64,000 nt of DNA from Daphnia carinata. Taxonomy: Eukaryota > Arthropoda > Branchiopoda > Diplostraca > Daphniidae. The stretch lies in the NCBI RefSeq assembly GCF_022539665.2, contig NC_081332.1:6228303-6292302 (forward strand), read 5' to 3'. A program made the translations under genes and the position numbers. Under the pieces are notes generated by a model that saw only the letters and a program-made list of their open reading frames with translations, was not told the origin of the DNA and did not search any database. Shown here one piece after another: positions 51,053 to 61,132 of this stretch. Positions within the stretch are counted from its first letter, which is position 1, and each line of letters begins with the position of its first letter.

Positions 51053-52496
51053 ATGGAATGTTTACAGATAAACGATAAACCAATGGAAACAATGCTTACC
51101 ATCAAAGGTGACAAAAACAAATAATGCAAAGAAAAAAAAGAGTTGATAAATGTAATGAACAATGCTAACACAGACAATGAAAGAAACAATTTTTGCAAAA
51201 AATATGTTATAAAAAAAATTTTATTGACAATTCTCTACACACTACAATTATTTTTGCAACTTTAAAAACGCATAATAGCCCTTTCAAAAGTTGCCGTCAA
51301 CCCAAGCAGGGGGAGACACTGCCTTGTTGACCCACCGGGGAGATTACCCGGTGATTGGCTAAGAGAAGCCGGAAGAAGAGCTGAAGATTTGGAACATTTT
51401 TACAGGAGCGATTAACCTTTAGTTCGGATTTGTGGGTAGCCACTTCGCCCTCCGTGAACACATCATCGGACTAAGCGGACCCCCACGTCCCCTTTCCGGC
51501 CAGAGCCCTCCAAACCTCGGTATATGTTGTTTTTATATATACCGTACAGTAGGGGCATGACCCCCTACGGGCTTATTATGAGTCAAGGGGAAACGGGGCT
51601 ACGGAAAGGAAGGGAGCCCAGATATGCACTTCAATTTTTAAAATATAAAATACCGTCTCGGGAATCCGAATTAAGTATAGAAATGTCATGTCATCCATCC
51701 AATCATTACAATTTATTCAGTGTCTTGCCCCAACCAAGAATCTTTTCAGATCCAATGTTACTATTAACCTATGCTGAGAAAAGAAAAACAACACCATTAA
51801 GCATCTCAATTGTTGCTCATGTGACTTACATGACTCATAGATTCAACTTCTGGCAGAAGCTTGGGAAAGGCCATACAAATTGCAGATGAACATCAACATA
51901 TAAGGCTCTTGAATGATAAAATAGCACCCCTAGAATGTTGCATTGTTGATAGTTATGTTCCCAGTATGCTGAAAATCCTTTCCTATTGGATAAAATTTTT
52001 TTTTGTAGATTAGACATGGTTGGCAAAAAGGAGGAGAAAAGTTTCATCATAAATTCAAAAATTTTTCAAGAAAATTCCTTTCATACCTAAAGAGTCCATG
52101 TATGATGTTCATCGCTGCAATGCCAGCGAAGTGAAACATCTTTAGGGCCACTTAAGTACCCAGCTTCACCAACACTCTGAATGTAAAGGACAAGTTGTTC
52201 TTTAGCAAGAGAAGCAGAATTATTTGAGGCTTCTAGCTGTGACAGAACTATAAGGGATTGCTGTTACACAGGATTCATTCACACAAAATGGTACTTCTCA
52301 TTAGACAATTTGCATACTCTATTACTTTACCTCATACCTTAATGGTAATGCACTCTGTGTTTTTCAACTGTAGGCTCACTCTTCCATCCTGTAACACTTC
52401 CAGACTTGACTTGATCCCCCACTAAAATTCTGTGAATGCAAAATAATAGCATTAAAAATACTTTTTCGATAGACAAAAAACCGAAAAGTACCTAAT

Positions 52497-53097
52497 TCAT
52501 GTTTTATGTTGAACTCGTGCTATTTCTGGGTTTCCGTACCACAACCGTTTTTCAGCCCAAATACGGTCCCACAATTGTTCACTTCCTTCGCTGCATGGAC
52601 TTATTACTAACAATTCTTTTAGTGCAGCACTAACAGGATTTAACTTTAACACACTGTCAGGTGGTAGACTGAATAACTAAACAATAAATAATTGTTTGTT
52701 AAAATTCTATACTTATTTTGAATTCTTATTTGAAAAGTTTAGGTACCTGACTGTGTTCGCCTAATGCCAATTCATCCTCATGTTCAGTTAGGGATGAGTT
52801 TGGAAAAACCTCCTTCACTGTTTGGAAACTCGTCCGTTCCAATTCGTTCTTTTCCCCTAGCTGAGCTTGTATACTCAAAATTTGAGCTACAAAACACAAA
52901 TGAATAAAAGCAAATAAATAGAATCATTACGTATTAGGTCTTACCATCCTTAGCTTTGCTGTTATCTAATATTTTGTGTTGTTCCAATAATTGGGCCTGC
53001 AGCTTCATAATTTGATCTAATAAACAATAATTAATAATTGAAAACCAATATAATAATCTTTATACTTACCATCCTTTTGTTGTATTATCTTATCCAT
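52497..53097 (-). CDS. Small coiled-coil protein gene (4 exons), function unknown
   Basis: Exons on minus: 53070-53097, 52945-53016, 52747-52886, 52497-52676. Short introns (53-70 bp) with standard GT/AG borders and matching phases give 139 residues. Exons 2 and 3 encode similar heptad-like runs (DQIMKLQAQLLEQH and AQILSIQAQLGEK), each following a phase-1 intron, which suggests exon duplication. Exon 4 contains LFSLPPDSVLKLNP and EQLWDRIWAEKRLWYGNPE, which I do not recognise. The stop is a TGA where the left-arm copy has TGG, and further exon-like blocks follow in the right arm. The present reading frame may therefore be a truncated form of a longer ancestor. Only exon 4 enters the inverted repeat. 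Confidence 0.5.
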
Positions 53098-53151
53098 TTT
53101 AACATATTTTTGTACAGCCACGCGTTTTTCTCCAGCCACGCTACTCGACTA

Positions 53152-53304
53152 ACTGGCAATGGGATCCAATGGACTCAAATTGACATGCCAGTAATAACGA
53201 TTCTGACCGGTAGATGTCTACGGATCGAAAAAAAAGAAAAAAGTGTGATTTTTTTTTTTTTTGGCGAAATTTTTGTTTCTGTGTAAAACGGATTGCCATA
53301 TGCC
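53152..53304 (-). mobile_element. Related MITE end (TATGGCAATCCGTTTTAC)
   Basis: On minus, the 18-base end seen at 48100 recurs at about 53283-53300, followed by an A-rich run and CATCTACCGGT, resembling CATCTATCGGT of the first element. The other end is not clear; a weak TGGCAATGGGATCC near 53153 may mark it. It lies just upstream of the coiled-coil gene's start. Confidence 0.4.
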
Positions 53305-53586
53305 ATACAATTCTGCTGCATTGCGCTAGCGCTGTAGCGTACTGGCGCCTAGCATTGTGTCAAATATTCGGTATACTTAAAAAACGATTAACATAATGAA
53401 AAGATAGCATTTCAGATGAATTATCAGACTGCACTTTTTCCGAATAACATTTTCATTATCATGAGCCATACAAATGTTTTGAACCAAAAATTTATGGACA
53501 ACCTCTTTACATCATTTTATTTCTTACTGACGAGGTTTTATCTCCCTATGAATGTTTCTTTTACACTAAATGGCATAATTTTTGTG

Positions 53587-53840
53587 CTGGAAACTAGATC
53601 GTGAAACCAAAATTACAAGGGATCCTAACACTGAAGGAAGTTCAGTGATGGTTTTAACTATCCCCCCCTATGTGATTCAGATATTTATGACAGCTCAGAG
53701 CCTCCTACCTTGATTTAATATAATATAGAAACTCTTCTAATGAATCCTTTGTTGTACTAAATAGGATAACTGTTATTGGAAACTAGTTTGTGAAACCAAA
53801 ATAGCTAGGGACTTTGATGCAAGAAGTTTGGTTATTTGTA
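53587..53840. repeat. Degenerate direct repeat, about 190 bp period
   Basis: GGAAACTAGATCGTGAAACC at 53587 and GGAAACTAGTTTGTGAAACC at about 53778 begin two related stretches of roughly 65 bp (CAAAAT, AGGGA, GAAGTT in order). Preceding bases also share pieces (TACTAAAT). It is an old local duplication with no recognised function. Confidence 0.45.
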
Positions 53841-54074
53841 GAACATCCTTAAACTTCCTATTCCAATTTAAAGCTACTGCTGTTTTGCTACCTGAAGTAA
53901 TTGATCCTTTAATATTGCTTCCATATGTCACATCAGTTGATTTGTTTTCCCTTCCTTGATGTGTATTTTGCATGATTTTTTTTTCTGTTTAAGATACATT
54001 AAACTTGTGGAAAATTCGCTACCATTACTTAAGCAACTTTTTAAAGTTGATTTACATTAGTATTCAGGCGTTTT

Positions 54075-54200
54075 AAAGCTTCACGACTCGATGAACAACT
54101 TAGGATCTTCGACCCCGCCGAAGACAACAAAGCTCTCGATGCCCGTGTCATGAATAGATGGAACTTCTGTAAAACGGAAAAAAATTACGAGTTACACATG
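54075..54200 (+). other. Coding-like fragment, unidentified
   Basis: After an acceptor-like TATTCAG, the plus frame stays open for about 42 codons with mixed composition (FKASRLDEQLRIFDPAEDNK, then ALDARVMNRWNFCKT) to a TAG. I do not recognise it. It could be a relic of a transposon protein, an exon whose partners I cannot find, or chance. Confidence 0.25.
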
Positions 54201-55667
54201 TAGAAAGAAGGGATCATCATCGTCAGATGCAAGTGAAGTTTTCTTGGATTGAGAATTGTTTTTACTCTTGTATGGTTGCTAGAGAGTACCATCTCCAACC
54301 ATTTCCAGTTGTTTAATAAGAGAACAATATTCTGCCTAGTCTTAAATGCAAATCGCCTAAGAATGCAAATGAAAGCATGCTGCAACTTCGAAGGGAAAAG
54401 AAAACCAGAGAGGAAAATACCTGGTATACTAGATCAAGCATTTAACAAAATAAACTATAGATAACATATAAACATGTCTTGCTTTAAAGGGCACCTGGAA
54501 TTTGCTCGCTGTGATATGAGCCAACAGGTCAGTTGGAAATGAAGCAGGGAGAAAAGGGCTGCAGTTAGCATCAGAATCAAATGATTTTGCAAGCATGTTT
54601 GGCACATTTACCCTTGTTTGCCATTTGGAATCATAATTAGATGTAGCAAAATCTCAGTAAACAAATCTGCTTCACTTTTGAGCATTCAATTTGAATTCAT
54701 TTTATGACACAGAGAGTAAGCTGGTGTTTCAGAATCAAAGGATATTCTCCTCTTAGAGCAAAACGACTAATGTTACATCAATTATGTTAATTATACAAAA
54801 ACTGTATATTGCAATTGGCAGTATCCTTGGCGTTGGTAAATAATCTCCAACTAATCTGTGGGTTTCTTCAGTGTATGCCGCACCACACTTCCAATAGGAA
54901 AGCAAGGTTCTCATTCTTTACCCAGTTCAGTTTCAGAGATGAAATTACTTTAAACAACACAAGATTTCTAGCATGATTTGCCAAAGAAGTTTATGGGAGG
55001 TGTATTATTCTAGAATTCAAAGACTCTAAAACAGTATGTCGCTTTTATTAGTCCGCTAAGTGATAAAGTGCGGAAAATCCATTTGGTTCCTGCATTTATT
55101 TCCACGATGTAGTCGGGCGTGGAATAAATACTATCGGCAAAAAATCGATTACCAAATGACAGATTAGCAGGACAAACATGAGTGTGTTATGGCAAATAAA
55201 AGAAAGGATACTTGGAAGCGCTATGGACCATAGACTATGGTTTTCAATGGTTAGTATTATGGGTTATCGTTAGTATTTAGTAACCCCTAGCTCTTCAGAT
55301 TGTTGAACACAGCATCCTACAGTAAGGTACGTGAATGCACGTCTGTAGTATAGTCTGTCTAGTGGTCTACCTTTTGCAAGTAATTTTGAGCCTGAGGGTA
55401 AGGCCGATCTGCCGAGGTACGATCACTGAATTTTCTAAATTTGTACACACAGCATTCAGGGTGAGTCTGCCGCACCCCCCCGAACCTCGCAGACATTTTA
55501 CTTCTATAGTGTTTTTAAATAAAATCTCAGATTGAAATAAGATGCATCAGTGTGGATTATCATCTTTTTGTTTCCAGGCGTTCATTTTTCAAGTGTCATT
55601 TTCCCAGTTGTTTGGCACCGTACTTGGTAATTTTAACTAAAGTGGTATTGTGCTGAAAGTCTTTTTA

Positions 55668-56320
55668 ATGTATAGGATTGTTTGCAACACACATATAGGT
55701 GGTGGTAGTCAGCTTTGCCTGTCACCAAACAATTTTCATTCACCTTCAGAGTGTGGCCCTTTAGGTATTCAATCTCCATCTGAGGTGTCAGAGTCTGTTC
55801 CAGCAAAAGTGACAGAGGAAAATTATTGGTGGAATGCCACAAACGTGAAGCTTGAATTTAATATGGAGAATATTGTGGCCAACCTATTAATTATTCCACA
55901 GCAGTTTTTCTTGTTGTTTAAATATATGTATTCCATCATGAGTTTCACCATTTGCAGTGTTTATGATGTATTGCACTACTGTGCTATTATGCCTGCCAGC
56001 TACCTTCAGAGTATTTTATTTAAGCAACTTGCAGTATTGGTTCTTCCGTGTTTTTATGGCTTATCAATGGTGCTTTTCTCTTGGCTGCTTGTTTATTATG
56101 ATAGCACAATCCCTGGAGTTTTCCCTCCTACTCCTGTTTCACCGAAAAAGCACAGGTAAATTAATCGACAGTATGAACGTCAAAAACAGTTACGATTCTA
56201 AAAGCCAACTTCATGTTTAGGTTGCAATCTGGCCATACCTTTCATCTCGGGTATTTACTTGGTCTCATCAATGGTATCATTGTTTTTGGCATAACATTGT
56301 GGCAAGAAATAATGCATTGA
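55668..56320 (+). CDS. ARL6IP6: ARL6IP6-like multi-pass membrane protein
   Basis: Two exons, 55668-56155 and 56221-56320, joined in phase 2, give 195 residues; human ARL6IP6 is about 226. The C-terminal half is diagnostic: FSW at 137-139, a YYDS...PGVFPPTP stretch at about 143-156, GHTFHLGY at 167-174 and NGII at 181-184. This order matches the family signature (FSW, YFDS, PGMFPPTP, GHSFHMGY, NGIV). Hydrophobic segments lie near 69-110, 121-143 and 172-190. The N-terminus is polar and poorly conserved. Family members are ER or nuclear-envelope membrane proteins that bind ARL6; their role is not well defined. The start is uncertain: the first ATG is used, but an acceptor-like TATAG at 55671-55675 could mean an upstream first exon. 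The gene converges on the RBM5 gene. Confidence 0.8.
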
Positions 56321-56734
56321 CAGCATAGCTCTATAACAACATCGTCCCATATATCGTGTACCACTAGTCTCGGAACGTTTTGCACTATTAGTTATTTTTC
56401 CTCGAAACTGTGTTCCTTCGCCATTAAGCTCGATTCCTAACGCCATAGCATTTAGTGCTGCTGTTTAACTACTAAGTGAAAATGGAAATACCAGCCTCTT
56501 TTCCCTGTATGCAACCTTAATGAGTGAGCTTCCGCTGCGACAGCTCATCTTCGCGTTATTTCCTATAATTGAAAAAGATGCCATGAATAATGCAAATTTA
56601 AAATACATATTTATCTTGGATTTGAAGTAGGATGTATTTCATGGACATGGGATTCAGTAGCGACCTGGTTAACAAGTAATTAATGGAGTGTTACTGTTAC
56701 ACTACGGTAAAAAGGCAGAAAGAAAACTGGTAGC
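56321..56734. other. Convergent gap between ARL6IP6 and RBM5 genes
   Basis: This 414 bp must hold both 3' UTRs and polyadenylation sites. I see no gene in it and no unambiguous AATAAA on either strand. Confidence 0.5.
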
Positions 56735-59700
56735 TCAATCATCGTTTAGTTCTTTGAACCTCATCATTGCCAATTTCTTGACGCTTTGGCGATAATCATC
56801 TCCTGCAACCGCGTAAGTTTTCATACCTAAACCAGCTTGGGCACTGCGACGGTCGGCCTGCGAATAGAAAACTCGAATTAAAATAGCCGATTATTACTAC
56901 GTCACACTTGTGATAACCTCTATGATGGTGGTTCTTCCTTGATTTGATTTGCCTAGGCCTTGTCCTTCCTGCCAGCCCATTTTTTGCAACAGTTTATTGC
57001 CAACATTGTTACTGGTTAGCGAGGCTCCACTCTGCGATGGACGCTCGTAGTCGGATGGAACCGATTCTGTCCGGGATCTCGAGACCGACTCCTTATGACG
57101 GATAAATGGTCATTTAAGTTAGCAGAGCGCAGGAAAAAACGTGTAGATGGGTTTTCAAATATAGCGGCTGTGTTAACAAACTTGTTTCTTGCGTTGGTTG
57201 TTGGGTTCACTGTCGCCATGCTTCTTCCTTCTCTCTTTAGCCCGGTCACGATAGGCAACTGGAGTGTTCTGTTTTTTCCAAGCTTCAAGATTCTGTCGGT
57301 GCAAATCCGACAACTGTTGGTGTTTGACCAAAGTTTCTCGGTTGGAAAACTGCCTCTTGCACAAAAGACAAGCGAGTTTGCTCCAATCAATCAAACTCTC
57401 TAAGAGTTCTGCAGTTTTCTTTTCATCGTGACCATCACTATCGCTATCACTGCCGTATGCTACAAGAGCTGACGCTCCTAATGGTTTCTTTTCAGCCAAT
57501 TGTTTTCTCTGCAGCACTTGAAGTACTTCATTCAGACTCGACTTGTCCGTTGTTGATGCTGGTTCAGGTTCTTTTCGTCGTTCTGGTTCTGGTTCGAAAG
57601 CCGGAGCTGGAACTGCCACTTTCGTTGACTCCTTTCGCTGGTTAAGAGTTTTAGCCCATTTCTCCATATCTTTGGCTATCTTTTTTGCAACGGTAACCTT
57701 TTAAAAATCATGATTGAAAGTTAACTCAAGTGAATAGCACGATGAATATTCTATTATTACTTTGTCCTGCTTTTCCGTTTTTTCCTTCTTTTCCTCTTGG
57801 GTATTATTTAACGTTCCCATTTTGTTCTCATCCGCCGAAACGGGAACAAAACAATTTTTATCGTTGTCCCAATAACAGAATTGTTGTGTTTGCGGATTGT
57901 AAAAGTATTGGGTTTTAGAATCATAGTACAAATTGGAAGCCGTGTCATAATAGTAACCAGATTTTTCATCGTAAACGTATTTGCTTAAATCTGGCGCTAA
58001 ACTCTTCTGCGATTTATCCGAACTAGATTGCAATTGATTCGTGTAGTATTGCGTATAGTACCTAGTAGAGAATGAGAAAGAAAAATAAGGTCAAAAAATT
58101 ATTCAAAATTTTTCCAATCCATATATGCTGCAAAACGTACTGTAAATAAGAGGCGTGCTCTTCTGCTGTTTTTGCGTAAAGGGAAGCCGAGTATTCCGCC
58201 AATCGCGGAATTTCTGAGGCAGTGAAGTTTACTTCACCATTGCTGCTAGGCGTAGCGACCTGTGAGCCATTGTTCGCATTGCTTACAGACCATTGCGCCG
58301 CTGCGACAGCAGTTACACCTGCCGGTGCTAAAGAATTAGTGGCATTAGACACCGAGGCGACTGGCAAAGATGTATTTCCTTGTTTGCAGTATGACACCAT
58401 GACTGACGAATAAATAGTTAGATTACAATTTGCAATGTACTAATATGCCATAAATGCTACCTTCTCGACCATCGATTTCGAGGCGTCCGACATCCGATAA
58501 ACCAGCAAACAGACGCATAGCATCGTTGGTGTTGTTCATTTCAAGGTAGCAAACTCCCCGTGAAATGTTATTCAATGGATCACGACCGATACGAACCGAC
58601 TTTATGGGTAATGTGGCGACTCCTGGGACACTTTGTAAAATACTTAAAACGCGATCTTCGTTCGTTAACACATCCATGTTGCGTAACAAGACGGCTACCA
58701 AATATAAAAGTTTAAGTTAACATCCACGTAACGGAATAGTACTTTTCCTTACTGCTTGTGGGAAAATGAGAGATTTCTCTCTGGACATCATTCATTAATT
58801 CAGACTCACTGCGTGGTGATTGACATTTGAAGCATACTTCACGGCGCTTGAAATTGTGTTCGCCACACTGCAACAGAAAAAGTAGTACAATCAGTGGAAC
58901 GAAAATTAAGGTAATGGATAGATGAACAATTACATGAATACAAAACCAATCTTGAGCCGCCTTGGCAGCCTTATCGTTGAAAGAATCTTTTGAGATGCTG
59001 TATTGAAGAGTAGCTTGAAACTGGTTTTCCAACACAAGACATCCCTGCAAAAACAAATAAATACAGCAAATTAGTTGGATCATAAAAAACACTAGAAGCC
59101 CCCATTTGAACTTGGTCACGAATATTGAGTAATATTTGGTTCTAGCAGATGACATCCCACGGGACTGCTGGAGCAGCCAACCGTGAACTTGTCCCCACAA
59201 ACGCGGTTAGCGCTTTGTCGTGAAGTGGGGGGTTGATGCTACCTGATTGACTTCCATCCAACGTTCAGCTTCGGGAAGACGATTAAACTCAACGAACGCG
59301 AATCCACGTGAAGTACCTAAAAGTTGGGCAACAGCACCCAGAAATATCCAATAACAAGTGCTCTATTATTGCATTTGTATACAGTCCAAGCCATTTCTCC
59401 ATCATTAAACTGGAATCCCCTTCCATGGGCGCACTCGAATAATTTGGATGATAGTCCTGTGTATGATCGTGCGTTCCAAGGTTTTAACACCTGAGACTCC
59501 CTACTTCGACTACTTCGAACATGTATCGTTGGTACCCTACCCGTATCTTTTCTCCGTATCAGCCGAATGTCTTTGGCAACGAGTCCATACATCATGATAT
59601 TTGCGCGAATCTGGCAAAAAAGAAAGACAAAAATCAAACAACGGCGAAAAGTGACCAAGAATAGAGGTCACGTACCTCGGTTTCAGCAATGTGAAGCGGC

Positions 59701-60468
59701 AAATTGCTGACCATAATGGTACTGTTGGGAGCCACAGCTCTCCAGTTGTCCGTTCGTTCATATTCCCTTTCTCGATGATCACTACAGAATAATTTTAAAA
59801 AACGTGTTAATACTAAAGAAAAACAAAAGTTTTTGAAAAAAAGAGGCACTATTTTCATTACTCATACGACGATCTATCACGATCCCTTTTACTGCGATCA
59901 CGGCTTCGACTTCTTCGTCTGTCAGCACGGCTTCGGCTTCGACTACGACTTGACCCCGAATCACTACTCCAGTCTCTTTTTTTGTTTCTCTCTCTACGTC
60001 GTCTCCTTTCTGTTGATTTTGATCTAGACCTATTCAAAAAGATTATTTAATATGAGCAACAAACAACTACATGATTGAATTACCTGGATCGTCTTTTGAT
60101 TCTATCTCTGTTTCTATCTCTATTTCTTTCCCACTCTTTTTCACTTTCTCTCCTGGATTCTGTGTTTATACTATAGTGTTCACCAGGAGGGCTTATCTCC
60201 CCATCTTCTTGAACAATTGAACCCTCATGATTCATCCTAGGGAAAAATTGAAATATAAATTGGTGTAAATAAGATCATCACTACAAATAATAACAAAAAA
60301 AAAACACATCCATATTAGAAAGCATAGTTTTTAATAGACATAATGCTCAAAGCAGACAATTAGGAGTTACAAAAGGGATTGTACATTTTTACTAGTCTAT
60401 TGCACAACGGCCTTTACTTACCAATATCCGAATGAATGCTGTCCAGTATAATTGTTGGAGTGAGCCAT
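56735..60468 (-). CDS. RBM5: RBM5/RBM10 family splicing regulator (14 exons)
   Basis: Exons on minus: 60422-60468, 60084-60236, 59862-60029, 59676-59781, 59541-59610, 59243-59316, 58934-59044, 58753-58867, 58461-58694, 58141-58402, 57761-58061, 57182-57697, 56918-57091, 56735-56857. All phases agree, giving 817 residues; human RBM5 is 815. Domain order is canonical. An Arg/Ser-rich N-terminus (about 50-125) precedes RRM1 (144-222; RGFAFVEF). A RanBP2 zinc finger follows (W239, C241, C244, C255, C258), then RRM2 (about 281-366; VLLRNMDV), an OCRE domain (about 475-530; YVYDEKSGYYYD), a C2H2 finger (C657, C660, H673, H680) and a G-patch (about 749-793; MGWQEGQGLG). The family acts in the nucleus in early spliceosomes, controlling exon choice; the G-patch stimulates DHX15 in human RBM5. 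The gene diverges from SLC25A20. Invertebrates usually have one RBM5/10 gene, so the symbol could equally be RBM10. Confidence 0.95.
57092..57181 (-). other. RBM5: RBM5 intron 12, candidate regulated retention
   Basis: This 90 bp phase-0 intron has a weak donor (CAA|GTTTGT) and acceptor ATAAG. If retained, the frame reads Val-Cys-stop straight after RKKQ, removing the G-patch. Confidence 0.6.
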
Positions 60469-61132
60469 TTCCAATGTATTGGTTGGCAAAGAGTTATGTA
60501 TGCAAAACCATTAGCTGTTACAATAAAATGAATTCAAAGAAAAGTATTATCTGTTGAATAAATCAAACAGCAGGACTACGCACACCCCACGCTTGTTCTG
60601 TTGGCAACTTCTAATGATTTCCAATGATATATCGATATTTCACATTTGTTCTAGTGGATTTCCTAACAAACATCCGATTCAGACAATATCGATGCTTAGG
60701 CAAAGATACTTTGGCCACTAGGTGGTGGTTAATTTCCCACCAAACATATACGTTGAGTCCTTCCTTCCTCCTCCAAAAAGAATACTTAAAAAATAAGAAC
60801 AATGAAATAATAGAATCTTCATAAAAATACAATTTCAGTATTTCTTTTTGAGTTTTTAAATTTTCATGTTGCGACAATGGGCGTTAATGGCGCTTAACGC
60901 TAGAGGAATACAGTCTAAAGTCTAAAAACATCGACTGCTAAAACATGCTGCTTTTGATATGCAGGGAAGGGAAACAGTAATCAGATAGAACGTCTTCATC
61001 GTGAGATTTCATCTGTTATCTTTTACGTCAGTTGTCGGTCATTTGCAAAGTACCTCCAGTTTTTACCAGGATTTCTATTGTTATACCCTCCCAAATTGCA
61101 GTTTTTCGGCAGTAATCTTTTTTTTTCGAAAA
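60469..61132. promoter_or_regulatory. Bidirectional promoter region of RBM5 and SLC25A20
   Basis: These 664 bp separate the two divergent start codons and so contain both 5' UTRs and transcription starts. TATCGATA at 60630-60637 and TATCGATG at 60687-60694 match the DRE motif of insect housekeeping core promoters. I see no TATA box in a convincing position. Confidence 0.6.
60630..60637. promoter_or_regulatory. DRE-type octamer TATCGATA
   Basis: This is a palindromic exact match to the DREF-binding element known from Drosophila. It lies about 160 bp upstream of the RBM5 ATG and is followed 57 bp later by the near match TATCGATG. Its use in this organism is inferred. Confidence 0.45.

Larger units (their letters stand above)
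49020..52558. repeat. 3.5 kb inverted repeat (arms about 1.5 kb, spacer 0.53 kb)
   Basis: The left arm (about 49020-50528) and right arm (about 51062-52558) are reverse complements. An identical 121-codon frame occurs in both, at 49694-50059 on minus and 51524-51889 on plus. Spot comparison gives scattered single-base differences toward the centre and more, including small indels, toward the outer ends. Each arm carries exon-like pieces of one gene on its outer side and a GC-rich structured block (50060-50300 and 51290-51530) on the inner side. A transcript through it would fold into a long double-stranded hairpin. Confidence 0.9.
53305..55667. other. Intergenic region upstream of the ARL6IP6 gene
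   Basis: The texture is ordinary AT-rich, with few homopolymers. It includes a diverged direct repeat (53587-53655 and 53778-53840) and a short coding-like frame (54075-54200). ARL6IP6 promoter or untranslated exons may lie at its right end, but I see no clear core promoter. Confidence 0.4.

Noticed and set aside
58712-59200. 162-codon minus-strand frame with membrane-like segments
   Set aside because: It reads through introns 7 (58868-58933) and 6 (from 59045) of the RBM5 gene; the hydrophobic parts are intronic.
61001-61132. In-frame N-terminal extension of the SLC25A20 protein
   Set aside because: The carrier family starts at the ATG at 61133, and the upstream residues show no similarity and no targeting-signal pattern.
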